Origin: Polynucleobacter sp. Tro8-14-1 | Lineage (GTDB): Bacteria > Pseudomonadota > Gammaproteobacteria > Burkholderiales > Burkholderiaceae | DNA length: 64,000 bases | Assembly (NCBI RefSeq): GCF_018881655.1 | Contig: NZ_JACVPX010000002.1 | Coordinates: 1-64,000 of the forward strand | Direction of reading: 5' to 3' | Part shown: piece by piece, positions 8,099-16,052 of the stretch | Layout of the letters: each line of letters opens with the position of its first letter | Position numbering within the stretch: the first letter of the stretch is position 1 | Position numbers and translations under genes: made by a program | The notes under the pieces: model-generated | What the model was told of the DNA's origin: nothing | Seen by the model: the letters and a program-made list of their open reading frames with translations, nothing else | The model's database searches: none

Positions 8099-8668
8099 TT
8101 AATAGCTGATCTTTTGCGTCGCCCAAGACTGACAATACTCTACAGGATTCACACTACCGCCCTGGCTACTTGCAAGGCCAGACATCATGCATGAACTGTA
8201 ATACCACTGCTTATCAGCAATGCATTGTATCCGTACGGAAGATAAAGACTGCCGAGATACATTACATGTAATACCAGGTGCAGTGGTCGGCTGGCCTGGA
8301 GGAAGAGCACCATTAATTACTATATCGACAGGCTGCTCCACATAAGGCCACTCTGAAACAGATTGGGCGGTGATTTGCACATTAGAGCGAACCACCCATG
8401 GACCCTGAATAGTGTTTGCAACAATAGAATAAGGCATGCCATTGTTGTCTATGATTAAAGGATTGTTGGGATTTGATCGAATTGATTCGGGGGCCCTAGT
8501 AGAGGCATTTTGAGGGAAATTCAGTTGATTGATTGCTGGATTATTTATTCCCGCGACTTCCTGGCAGCGACCTTCCAAAGGAAGCATATTACCTGGACAG
8601 CCATCTAATGCAAATGCAGAAAATGGGAGTATTGATAATGTAAAAACTAGGTAGCTAAATTTTTTTAT
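8099..8668 (-). CDS. Secreted Cys-rich hypothetical protein, apparent AUA start
   Basis: The frame has an ATG at 8587, but the preceding in-frame codons encode a typical signal peptide, KKFSYLVFTLSILPFSAFA, followed by L-D-G-C-P-G-N. No ATG, GTG or TTG exists in frame before this peptide after the upstream gene's stop. The codon in the initiator position is ATA at 8668-8666, with AAAGAG a few bases before it. The 190-residue product has seven Cys in its mature part (C-P-G, G-R-C-Q, I-T-C-N, I-Q-C-I, S-S-C-M, E-Y-C-Q), suggesting disulfides in an extracytoplasmic protein. I recognise no family. If AUA is not used, the gene may be start-defective. It directly follows the lipoprotein gene. Confidence 0.6.
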   Translation of the reverse strand: MKKFSYLVFTLSILPFSAFALDGCPGNMLPLEGRCQEVAGINNPAINQLNFPQNASTRAPESIRSNPNNPLIIDNNGMPYSIVANTIQGPWVVRSNVQITAQSVSEWPYVEQPVDIVINGALPPGQPTTAPGITCNVSRQSLSSVRIQCIADKQWYYSSCMMSGLASSQGGSVNPVEYCQSWATQKISY

Positions 8669-8687
8669 TTGCGCTCTTTTTAATGAT

Positions 8688-9911
8688 TTATCTTAATAAA
8701 ATTCCTGGGGAGGTCGGAATACTGCCAGGTATCTTATTCAGGCTCAGCAATGACGAGATGATCTTAATAACCATAGGAGAATATCCATTACCTTCGGAAG
8801 GTATGCTGTAAGTATTACCATCAAGATTTTTCACGCTAGCAAAACTTTTACTGCTTGAATCATTCTTACGGACTACAAGCAATGCATATTGGTTCTCTTG
8901 GCCAACTTTTCGCGCATAAGTTGATTCAGAGGGTGGCAAAGTAACCATATATGGCTTAGGTTGATTTTGAGCGGCCACTACCTGACCAAGAAACTCAAAA
9001 ACACTATTGGTTGATCTAACGGTCAAAATTAATTCAGCCTTCGAGCTTTTTTTCTTGCTGACAGCTGAACTTGATTTGCAAAATATTTCAGGGCTAAATT
9101 CTTCTTTAACAAAGTTAGCAAACTTGTTTTCGTCAACACAAACCTTATATTGTGTGTGAGGCTGTGTTTGCCCATACATCCCTCCTCCACCATACCCACC
9201 CACACCACCATACCCACCCATACTCGGATAGGTAGCATATGGATTAGGTTGCGGATAGTTCGGCATACCGCCTAACGGAGGCTGGCTAAGTTTATTTGGC
9301 TCTTCTTGGACCTGGTCTACTGTTAACCCATAACTAAGCAAGCGATACAGTTCCGCCTGAAATGCAGGATATTCAGGAAGTAAAGGGTTATTCATGTACT
9401 TCACTGAAGTACCATCTGCCTTCTTAATTTGAATCGAGCTAATAATTAAACTAAACATTACCTCTCTGGGCAAGTTATCAGAGATAAAGAACTTGGCTGT
9501 TTCAATGGGGATTTGCGATAAAAACCCACGCAAGAATGTTGCGTTATCTAAAGAGGATTGTGAAAAGTTAAAACTGTTACCAAAAGATAAATTCAGGCTT
9601 GGGCTAATTGATGCAATTCCAGCAGGACCACCAGCCAACCCACCAATAAAGCCATTCATTGATCCGCTGATAGAAGGAGATGTTGTAACGCTCCCAGAAC
9701 CGTTGATGCTTGGAATATCCAAAAAGCTTAACGGCCTCTCATTTGAAGCTCGAACAATATTGATCAAAATACTATTGAGCTGATATTGCTCCAAGATACC
9801 AGCATAATTTGCTGACATCTCTGTAAAGTCTGGCGTAACAGGAGTGGTGCAGCCTCCAACTGTTAGAGCGGCAAATGTAGCAGCAAAAATTCGTTTGAGC
9901 GGTAAAGTCAT
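8688..9911 (-). CDS. Lipoprotein of unknown function with Gly/Tyr-rich linker
   Basis: The 407-residue product has a lipoprotein signal: basic start, hydrophobic residues, then V-G-G-C-T with the lipidated Cys at about residue 21. The N-terminal half has a helical stretch (YAGILEQYQLNSILINIVRA), a Gly/Ser-rich beta-like part and the motif SQIPIETAKFFI. Around residues 222-250 lies a low-complexity Pro/Tyr/Gly linker (GGYGGVGGYGGGGMYG). The C-terminal half has further beta-rich segments and two Cys (V-C-V-D, I-F-C-K). I do not recognise the family. Its start is 13 bp from the end of a four-helix membrane protein gene, so it is probably cotranscribed with it. Confidence 0.8.
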   Translation of the reverse strand: MTLPLKRIFAATFAALTVGGCTTPVTPDFTEMSANYAGILEQYQLNSILINIVRASNERPLSFLDIPSINGSGSVTTSPSISGSMNGFIGGLAGGPAGIASISPSLNLSFGNSFNFSQSSLDNATFLRGFLSQIPIETAKFFISDNLPREVMFSLIISSIQIKKADGTSVKYMNNPLLPEYPAFQAELYRLLSYGLTVDQVQEEPNKLSQPPLGGMPNYPQPNPYATYPSMGGYGGVGGYGGGGMYGQTQPHTQYKVCVDENKFANFVKEEFSPEIFCKSSSAVSKKKSSKAELILTVRSTNSVFEFLGQVVAAQNQPKPYMVTLPPSESTYARKVGQENQYALLVVRKNDSSSKSFASVKNLDGNTYSIPSEGNGYSPMVIKIISSLLSLNKIPGSIPTSPGILLR

Positions 9912-9924
9912 AAGGGCTTAGGTA

Positions 9925-10398
9925 TTAAATAGGTAAAAGTAGCAATACAGTGAGAGATGCTGACACACCAAAATCCCAAATAAGAATTAGCGTGTTATTT
10001 GGAGCAAAATTTCTATTAATTATGATTTCCTTGAGATGATTTATACCAGCAAAAAATAGAAACGTAACCACTGGAATGGAAATGGAGATCTGGGCAGTCC
10101 TGCCCCAATAAAGTGAATAAAAACAAGAGACGCCAAGCCCTAATGAGACAGCTGCAATTTCGTACTGAAATCCGTTTGTTACCCACCCAATAGTCTTAGC
10201 CATCTTTTTAGCAAAAATAGAGTGCATCACTGAGGCAGATAAAAAAGCAAACCCGCAAAAATATAAGAGCCAATTAATCGCGTATTGTGCAAACTGGTTA
10301 GCCTCACTCATACCAGGAGGAATCGAACCAGAGATAGCCAATCCCCATGCCATAAAAAATAAACCAGGAAAAACAAATCCCGATACTTTTTCACTCAT
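9925..10398 (-). CDS. Four-helix membrane protein, unknown
   Basis: The 157-residue product has four hydrophobic segments (about residues 8-25, 38-60, 80-98 and 105-155, the last perhaps two helices). No signature motif was recognised. Its start codon overlaps the end of the HXXEE gene by 8 bases, a sign of translational coupling, and the lipoprotein gene follows 13 bp later. The close packing suggests the three act together at the envelope, but no function can be assigned. Confidence 0.7.
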   Translation of the reverse strand: MSEKVSGFVFPGLFFMAWGLAISGSIPPGMSEANQFAQYAINWLLYFCGFAFLSASVMHSIFAKKMAKTIGWVTNGFQYEIAAVSLGLGVSCFYSLYWGRTAQISISIPVVTFLFFAGINHLKEIIINRNFAPNNTLILIWDFGVSASLTVLLLLPI

Positions 10399-11038
10399 GC
10401 GGCAATTGCCTTTCGGTTGGAATTAAAAATCGCCTTGAGAAAACATATGGCGTATCTTTATCGGCCAACCAAATAATCATCTTATATACACCGAAATAAT
10501 TAAGAATTAACCCAAAGCAAATCCCTAGAGCCCAATCCAATCGACTTGCAAGATTTTCTGTAATAACCAAATAAAAGAAAAAATAAACAATGGGTACAAA
10601 TAATATCCAAGATGTAATCAGCCCAGGATTGTATAAGGTCTTACCTTTAATATTGAAGATAATGGTGTGAGCAAATATGTTTCCAACAGAAACCAATATA
10701 GTGGCGATAGCCAACCAAATCGCCTGCTTCCAAAATAAAGCTGCTAGAAAATACCCTCCCCAACCAAGAACCACATTGACCAACATTCCACTATTTGCAT
10801 TCAGAGGATAGCGATCAGGCATATCGCTTTTAAACATTGCTTTATTTACCATTCCAGGAAAGTAACCTGGATATCGCCACTCTTCAAACTGGTGCAGAAA
10901 TAGCGACCCCAGACTAATCCACAAAAGCAATTCCATACCAGATGGTTCAGCAACAAATAAACCAATACCTAAAGCTATTACCAAGATGATGGCTAAGTCA
11001 AACCAGTGATAGCGAAGATATTTGATACTATTCATAAG
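10391..11038 (-). CDS. HXXEE-domain membrane protein
   Basis: From the ATG at 11038 (AAGAAAG upstream; an alternative ATG lies at 11089) the protein has about 215 residues and several membrane helices. The segment LFLHQFEEWRYPGYFPGMVN carries the H-x-F-E-E motif that names the HXXEE family. Later N-x-N-S-G-M-L-V-N and F-A-H-T-I-I-F-N supply further conserved-looking polar residues inside helices. Members are integral membrane proteins of unknown activity, and the His/Glu set suggests metal binding or hydrolase-like chemistry. It is the first gene of the unknown envelope run ending at 8099. Confidence 0.75.
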   Translation of the reverse strand, partial: LMNSIKYLRYHWFDLAIILVIALGIGLFVAEPSGMELLLWISLGSLFLHQFEEWRYPGYFPGMVNKAMFKSDMPDRYPLNANSGMLVNVVLGWGGYFLAALFWKQAIWLAIATILVSVGNIFAHTIIFNIKGKTLYNPGLITSWILFVPIVYFFFYLVITENLASRLDWALGICFGLILNYFGVYKMIIWLADKDTPYVFSRRFLIPTERQLPHE

Positions 11039-11235
11039 CTTTCTTATGGTCAGGTAATTTTGATGCTCAATCAATGTTCTCTGCTGCATCGCCCTTAACC
11101 CCGCTTCAAGTTGGGATGGACTGCAATAGTATGTTTGATTCGTTATAGAATTTACGGAGCAAGGGACCTGATTACCGCCTTCCTTAATCGCTTGAAAAAC
11201 ATAATAACGTCATCAGAACAATCGAAATATTTACT

Positions 11236-11580
11236 TTAACGTAATCGATTTTTCATACGTGATTCAAATATCGGAGCGGGCGGATTGCCCGCAAATGCAT
11301 TAGCGTTAACCCTTGCTTGCCACCTAAACACGCTTGGACAATTCAATGTTTCAAAATATTCACGATTTATCGCAACACACTGTGGTTGCCCATGGTTTTC
11401 CCAGTTAGGCATACAATTCAAATAGTCACCAAACATACTCATACATGCTTGATATCCAGGCACCACTGGCGGTGGCATAAACGGATTAAATGTGGGGTCA
11501 ATTATTCCCGCCATGCCGTTTTGAGCAGAAGTGCTACTACAAAAACTCAAAGCAACTATTATTAAGGCTATTTTTTTCAT
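11236..11580 (-). CDS. Small secreted hypothetical protein
   Basis: The 114-residue product has a clear signal peptide (KKIALIIVALSFCSSTSAQ, cleavage near SAQ-N). The mature part is rich in Pro, Asn and aromatic residues and holds four Cys (Q-A-C-M, L-N-C-M, P-Q-C-V, L-N-C-P), likely forming two disulfides in the periplasm or outside the cell. The end is basic (SRMKNRLR). No family is recognised. Like the Cys-rich gene at 8099 it belongs to an unknown envelope gene set, though about 150 bp separates it from the HXXEE gene. Confidence 0.7.
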   Translation of the reverse strand: MKKIALIIVALSFCSSTSAQNGMAGIIDPTFNPFMPPPVVPGYQACMSMFGDYLNCMPNWENHGQPQCVAINREYFETLNCPSVFRWQARVNANAFAGNPPAPIFESRMKNRLR

Positions 11581-11659
11581 AACGAATTCCTGATCAAAAC
11601 CTTTCTAGTTCCTAAAAATTTAGTTTTAAAGTCAATTGCTTGTCAGATAATGCTTGTTT

Positions 11660-13186
11660 TCATAGTCCCTTAACTAAAATTTTCACAGTTTTAGCATCAC
11701 TCTGATTTAATAAAACTAATAGATTGGCATTTCGCGTCGACACAACTTTTGCGCCCTCAACGAATATCTCATAGCCATTTTTAAATCTTTCAGAGGGAAG
11801 CATAATTTCAGTGCGTGCATTGATATCAAGCCGCTGACCGGATGGACTATTTGTAGAGTAGCTCAACTGAAATAGTTGACGCTCAGGATGAAATGACCAC
11901 TCAAGAGGCGTTCCTGCAACCGCCTGAGGATAGGGCCATGTAAGCGCATTTAATCGATCAACCATCAAGTTTGGCGTAGTTCGTGGTTTGTTTAAATCCC
12001 ATACCAAACCCTGTCTAAAGGCACCCGGCAAAAAGCTTGATGGAGCTGGATTGGCATAAGTCCAATAGATTGCTGGCATCATGGCTTTATCCAAGCGCAT
12101 AGAGCCAGCAGTAATTTCAGCGGGTACCATATTTTCAGTCAATGGTTTGTCGCCAGTAAAGGCACCCCATTCAGTAGCTAGCAATGGTAAGTTTGGAAAC
12201 TTGTTGTGGTAAACAAATGCATTTGCCAATACATGGCTCATCGTAAGATAGGGATGAAAAGAGAAGCCTACATTTGGAACGTTAGGTGGTGTGACGTGAG
12301 TGGCTGTACCAAAATCAAAAAATACACTAGGCTCAAAAAATATCAATGTTTTTGAGTCAACATTTCGGATTTTGCTACTTACTTTTTCAATGAATTTTGA
12401 GTAAACCCCTTGGTCAAAGAGGGCACATTCATCACCTAACATTTTTGCTTTACATACAGTCCCTGGATAAGGCTCATTCATGATTTCATATCCAATTATT
12501 CCCGGTGTGCTGCCAATAGATTTAGCTACGTAAGCCCATGTTTCGGCATAGCGATCCTGCAAGCCAACCAAGCCGGTTGATGCAGAACTTTTGTTTTGCC
12601 AAAATCCATCCCAGGCATCAAACACGCTAGGATCCGTCAACTCTCCATCTGGGAATGGCAATTTATTTGGATTACAGCCTTTAGGAAATTTTGCAAGATT
12701 GATAATGGTTGCCCAATCCGGAGCTCCAACACCATTGCAAGACGTTGAGTACTGATCTTGATGCATGTTTAGCAAGGTATTGATACCGTAAGACCTTAGC
12801 ATCGTAATCGTGCTGGAGATATCTTTGAGATATACGTCGTTATATTGTCCGGGTATCGGCTCAATAGCGCCCCAAATAATTCCAAGTCGAACAATATTCA
12901 TACCCGCGGCGCGAATGATTCTGGCATCTTCCTCAGTAATGCCCGAGCTTAAATATGTGTAAGGTGAGTTTTTGTTAACTAAATTTATACCTCGAAAGAT
13001 TACTACCCTCCCCTGTTGATCAGTCATCCATCTACCACTTGCTACAAGAGGGGTAGGCAGGGCTTCTATTTTTTCGGCCAATGAGGTGGATGGCTTGTAA
13101 TTGCTGCAAGCACTTAAAAAAAATGTTGCCAAAAGCACTATGATGCTTCCCATCAAATTTTGCAACTGAAGTACATGCCTCATCAT
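11660..13186 (-). CDS. Glycoside hydrolase family 5 lipoprotein (endoglycoceramidase-like)
   Basis: The 508-residue product starts with a lipoprotein signal (ATFFLSACS, lipidated Cys at about residue 27). The GH5 TIM barrel follows: F-R-G-I-N-L-V-N, M-N-I-V-R-L-G-I-I-W-G-A-I-E-P, L-L-N-M-H-Q-D-Q-Y, then the acid/base Glu in Y-E-I-M-N-E-P-Y and the nucleophile Glu in L-A-T-E-W-G-A-F. A C-terminal beta domain of about 80 residues completes it. The N-M-H-Q-D-x-Y and W-G-A-F patterns resemble endoglycoceramidase-type GH5 enzymes more than cellulases, but the substrate is not certain. It is probably anchored in the outer membrane. A divergent TetR gene upstream may regulate it. Confidence 0.88.
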   Translation of the reverse strand: MMRHVLQLQNLMGSIIVLLATFFLSACSNYKPSTSLAEKIEALPTPLVASGRWMTDQQGRVVIFRGINLVNKNSPYTYLSSGITEEDARIIRAAGMNIVRLGIIWGAIEPIPGQYNDVYLKDISSTITMLRSYGINTLLNMHQDQYSTSCNGVGAPDWATIINLAKFPKGCNPNKLPFPDGELTDPSVFDAWDGFWQNKSSASTGLVGLQDRYAETWAYVAKSIGSTPGIIGYEIMNEPYPGTVCKAKMLGDECALFDQGVYSKFIEKVSSKIRNVDSKTLIFFEPSVFFDFGTATHVTPPNVPNVGFSFHPYLTMSHVLANAFVYHNKFPNLPLLATEWGAFTGDKPLTENMVPAEITAGSMRLDKAMMPAIYWTYANPAPSSFLPGAFRQGLVWDLNKPRTTPNLMVDRLNALTWPYPQAVAGTPLEWSFHPERQLFQLSYSTNSPSGQRLDINARTEIMLPSERFKNGYEIFVEGAKVVSTRNANLLVLLNQSDAKTVKILVKGL

Positions 13187-13312
13187 TGAACCGCCCCTAA
13201 TCTATTTGGATTTGGGCATTAGCCCAAGGGATAACTGATTTTATAATTAATATAGAATTCAAAAACAAGCAATAAATTTGAATCAAGCGGTCGGTTTTGA
13301 AAGAAAGTGACT

Positions 13313-14011
13313 ATGGCAAGTAAGCAAAAAGTATCCAAACCCCTACATAAATCAAACTCTCCTGTTGCTAGAACAGGTCAAGGCACCACGCTTAAAAAGC
13401 GTCTACTAAATGCCACAAAAGAAGACCTTATCAAAGGCAGAGAGAAGATTTTGATGGCGGCTCGGGCCTGCTTTGCCAAACAAGGCTTTGCTGGCACCTC
13501 CATGAAAGATATTCAATTGGCCGCAGACTGTTCCCGTGGAAACTTGTATCACCACTTCAAAGCCAAAGAAGAAATTGTTCAACTTATTACTGAGCAGAAC
13601 CTAGGTCGATTCAGTGATCGTATCGAGACCATTCTCAAAGAATCCGATGCGCGTGATTTGAGCTTATTAGAGATCATTGAAGAGTTAGTCAGTTTTGCCG
13701 AAGAAATTACCAAAGGTCCAGGTAAGGGTATGGCCTTTCATGTCTGGTCATTAGCAATGGTCGACCTAGATATTCGGCAAACTATGCAGACTTACTTTGA
13801 AAGAATACGCGGCGCTTTAGAGCAAAAAATTATTCTCTTGATGAAAAAAGGCAAACTGAAAGGGGATAAAAATACTGAACAGTTATCCGTAGCTCTATTT
13901 GGTTTGGTAATACCAGGCTTTACTGTACAAAGCGTATTCATGGATGAAAAAGCAATTGATTCCACTCAATATTCCGAATCATTAAATTTGTTATTTAAGA
14001 GTAGACCATAA
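13313..14011 (+). CDS. TetR/AcrR-family transcriptional regulator
   Basis: The ATG at 13313 has GAAAGAAAG six bases upstream; GTG 13307 is an alternative. After a basic, disordered leader of about 40 residues comes the TetR helix-turn-helix: ILMAARACFAKQGFAGTSMK, then AADCSRGNLYHHFKAKEEIV. The C-terminal ligand and dimer domain is helical, and the effector is unknown. The gene diverges from the GH5 gene, so it may control both. In the shared spacer, AAGCGGTCGGTTT (about 13285-13297) and TTGGGCATTAGCCCAA (about 13211-13226) are operator candidates by inspection only. Confidence 0.88.
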   Translation: MASKQKVSKPLHKSNSPVARTGQGTTLKKRLLNATKEDLIKGREKILMAARACFAKQGFAGTSMKDIQLAADCSRGNLYHHFKAKEEIVQLITEQNLGRFSDRIETILKESDARDLSLLEIIEELVSFAEEITKGPGKGMAFHVWSLAMVDLDIRQTMQTYFERIRGALEQKIILLMKKGKLKGDKNTEQLSVALFGLVIPGFTVQSVFMDEKAIDSTQYSESLNLLFKSRP

Positions 14012-14012
14012 A

Positions 14013-14054
14013 GTTTCGACAGGCCGTTATTGGCCGGACTGAGACAGTTGAAAC
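14013..14054. terminator. Imperfect hairpin after the TetR gene
   Basis: GTTTCGAC at 14013 pairs with GTTGAAAC ending at 14054 with one G-T wobble, and an inner GGCC-GTTATT-GGCC hairpin lies within. The position right after the regulator's stop codon suggests a terminator or processed 3' end, but no T-run follows, so the role is uncertain. Confidence 0.35.
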
Positions 14055-14073
14055 CTAAAATTCTCCCTTTTGA

Positions 14074-14210
14074 ATGACTGCAATAGGCCAAGAAGCCGCC
14101 TCTAGATTATTGAAGCACCCCTCTACCTTCAACTCAAACGTCTGGCAAAACAGCAAGTAACTCAAGAGTGTCTAGACTTTATTGATGGGCCGGATGATTT
14201 GAAGTCTTAA
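14074..14210 (+). pseudogene. Possible frameshifted small reading frame
   Basis: ATG 14074 opens MTAIGQEAASR. After about 14106 a different frame reads IIEAPLYLQLKRLAKQQVTQ and continues to a stop at 14208-14210. Joined by a one-base shift they would make a small charged protein of about 45 residues. It converges on the end of the DUF1376-type gene and marks the left side of the phage-like element. The family is unknown and the evidence is only the coding look of the two halves. Confidence 0.3.
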
Positions 14211-15081
14211 TGAATTCTTATTTCCCTTTTATTTTTTTCTCGACGATCTTCTATAAGCACCCTCATTTCCCGATGTGAGCGACAGGATGATTTGCTTGGA
14301 TCTGCACCGAGCTCGATACGGTATGCGTGCTCTATTTGCTCATCAGTGCCAAGTGGTAGCGTTTTATTAGTTCCCCATTCCAAGAGATACTTTTGATCTG
14401 GGCCAAAAAATCCGCCAGGAGAGAGTATGTACTTATCCTCCGTCCGCAATATCTGAACAAAATTCGCATAACGTTTAGCGCCAGCTAGCATCTGCTCTGG
14501 GCTATTTCCAGCGCTAATAGCTTGATTCCACGCTAGCTTCATAGAGTCTGCTGTAACGCCCTGCCGCCTTGGCAATACTTTTTCCACATCTAAAAACAAT
14601 GTATCGGTTATTTCCGTTTGTTTATTGTTATTGGTTATTGGTTGATGGTTAGTGGTTAATAGTTCTTGGTTAGTGGTTAAGGTTATGCCTGGGTTACCGG
14701 TGGGTTCAGATTGATAACCTGCTGGGTTATTCTGGGTTTGATGCACTTCAGACGGTTTAGGTGTTCTTGGCCGACCTCCTTTTTTCCATTTTCTCTACTC
14801 GTATCGGCTTTATCCTGGTATTCGCGTATTAACTCGACTGAAGATGGATGGGACCAATCGCCATTTTCATTTCTAACAAAAAATTCCTCCAAGATTGCTG
14901 TGGCTAGCTCTGCCACGTCCGTTAAGCGCAATTTTCTAAAGACTTGGGTCGTATTGGCTGGAATTGGGCCCTCATTACTAATAAAGTAATTTATCAACCT
15001 CAGGCAAATACCCTCTTCATCAACCCTTAAATGCCCTGTTGCAAGACCCCAATCACCAATATTCAGTTTGTAATAGTGCAC
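14207..15081 (-). CDS. DUF1376-domain phage protein split by a -1 frameshift
   Basis: GTG 15081 (AAGGA upstream) opens MHYYKLNIGDWGLATGHLRV, the start of DUF1376 proteins, which occur beside phage replication genes. The family usually continues N-G-K-K-G-G-R-P, but here the first frame reads GKKEVGQEHL and runs on to 14683. The matching GGRPRTPKPSEVHQ lies in the -1 frame and stays open to 14207. The switch falls exactly at A-AAA-AAG (14785-14779 on the minus strand), codons GGA AAA AAG, the classic -1 slippery heptamer in the right phase. The joined product would be 291 residues. A one-base loss in the A-run or a sequencing error would look the same. The C-terminal part (LPRRQGVTADSMKLAWNQAI onward) is helical. 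Confidence 0.75.
14627..14690 (-). repeat. TTGGTTA-type short repeats inside the DUF1376 gene
   Basis: About 60 bp consist of variants of TTGGTTA and TAGTGGTTA repeated six or more times. On the coding strand they encode TTNQELLTTNHQPITNN, a Thr/Asn/Gln-rich linker. Such linkers are common between the DUF1376 domain and the C-terminal part and probably change length by slippage. Confidence 0.6.
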
Positions 15082-15089
15082 ATATTTCC

Positions 15090-15278
15090 TTATTTGGGTC
15101 CGCCCGCAACGTCCAACCTCAACAGAATCAAATTAATGAAGCGTCTTTTGCCAACCTTGTAGACAGGTAGCTGACGCCGATCTAATTGACCTCGTACAAC
15201 ACCTATAGGCAAACCTACAAGTTCAGCATACTTTTCAGCAGTAACAATAAATAAGTTCTCTATGTCGTTATTTTTCAT
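15090..15278 (-). CDS. Excisionase/AlpA-like small DNA-binding protein
   Basis: From ATG 15278 the product has 62 residues; the frame continues upstream to 15314 but crosses the palindromic promoter region. IVTAEKYAELVGLPIGVVRG followed by QLDRRQLPVYKVGKRRFINL is the winged-helix pattern of MerR-like excisionases and AlpA-type activators: a helix-turn-helix, then a V-x-K-x-G-K/R-R-R wing. It is 8 bp upstream of the DUF1376 gene on the same strand, so they form one transcript. It probably directs excision or activates the element's genes; which of these is not decidable here. Confidence 0.65.
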   Translation of the reverse strand: MKNNDIENLFIVTAEKYAELVGLPIGVVRGQLDRRQLPVYKVGKRRFINLILLRLDVAGGPK

Positions 15279-15279
15279 A

Positions 15280-15351
15280 TATAGAAAAATACTGTATATA
15301 AACACATTAGTCAACTAATTTCTAATTAATTATTATTTTCTATAATAGAAA
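15280..15351. promoter_or_regulatory. Palindromic operator candidates between divergent phage-like genes
   Basis: TTTCTAT-A-ATAGAAA at 15337-15351 is a perfect 15-bp palindrome. A further half-site TATAGAAA occurs at 15280-15287, followed by a TATATA-flanked imperfect inverted repeat. They sit between the excisionase-like and repressor-like starts, where a lysogeny-type repressor would bind both promoters. The region is very AT-rich, so chance palindromes are possible. Confidence 0.5.
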
Positions 15352-15392
15352 TATTATGAGATAATTGAATCTCATCAAATTTAAGAAAAATT

Positions 15393-16052
15393 ATGGCAAT
15401 CGAAGAACGGTTATTTAAGGCGCTGAGAGAAGAAATTAAATCTAAGTCGACCATCTTCTTTTTGGAGCTCGAGCAAACTAGCGGTATTAAAGCTAGCTCT
15501 TGGAAACACGTCTACTACGGCCATCAAAGAGCAACATCTGAAATGATTGAATTTACCTGTAGGTTTATTCCAAGCTATGCATTTTGGATCGCTACTGGCG
15601 CAACACCCGATGAGACGATGGAGCACCTGAGCCCGACTGAGGAATTTCGAAAGGAAGATGCCCTGGAGGAGATAGTATGCAAAGAGCCTGTTGACTGGAC
15701 TAATGCAGAAGTTGAAATTGTTGCCCGCAGCTTATTTGGCGGCCAAAATATAAATCCAGCTCTTTTTCGATTAATGTCAGATGGAATGAATGCCCGCGAA
15801 AGCAAAAAATTACTAAACCTAAAAGGGCTTGTACTGAGTAATATCCTGAAAAAAGAGCCGGAACTCTGGTCAACCTCTGAAATTAACTATCTTTTATTTA
15901 AAAGATATTTTGATCCCAAGGATGAAAGTTCTTATGAAGATTTCGTAAAGGCGAACCTGAGTCCCAATGATGATCTGAGTTTGGATCTAATTGCCCGCCA
16001 AGAAGAAAAAATTGCTTTTGTAGTTGAAGGTGCTGCCTTCATGAATGATTAA
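15393..16052 (+). CDS. Putative phage-type repressor
   Basis: The 219-residue product has an N-terminal helix-turn-helix-like segment (IKASSWKHVYYGHQRATSEM) followed by FIPSYAFWIATGATPDETME; an F-W-I/L-x-T-G stretch after the DNA-binding part is common in repressor-like proteins of phage islands. The remaining 140 residues are acidic and helical with no peptidase motif, so this is not a LexA/CI-type self-cleaving repressor. Its end overlaps the integrase start by 8 bases, showing coupling. The divergent position and palindromes upstream support a regulatory role. Confidence 0.6.
   Translation: MAIEERLFKALREEIKSKSTIFFLELEQTSGIKASSWKHVYYGHQRATSEMIEFTCRFIPSYAFWIATGATPDETMEHLSPTEEFRKEDALEEIVCKEPVDWTNAEVEIVARSLFGGQNINPALFRLMSDGMNARESKKLLNLKGLVLSNILKKEPELWSTSEINYLLFKRYFDPKDESSYEDFVKANLSPNDDLSLDLIARQEEKIAFVVEGAAFMND

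Noticed and set aside
14101..14150. Possible left attachment repeat resembling the tRNA-Thr end
   Set aside because: CACCCCTCTACCTTCAACTC shows only loose similarity to the tRNA 3' end, with several mismatches and gaps, so no att site is claimed.
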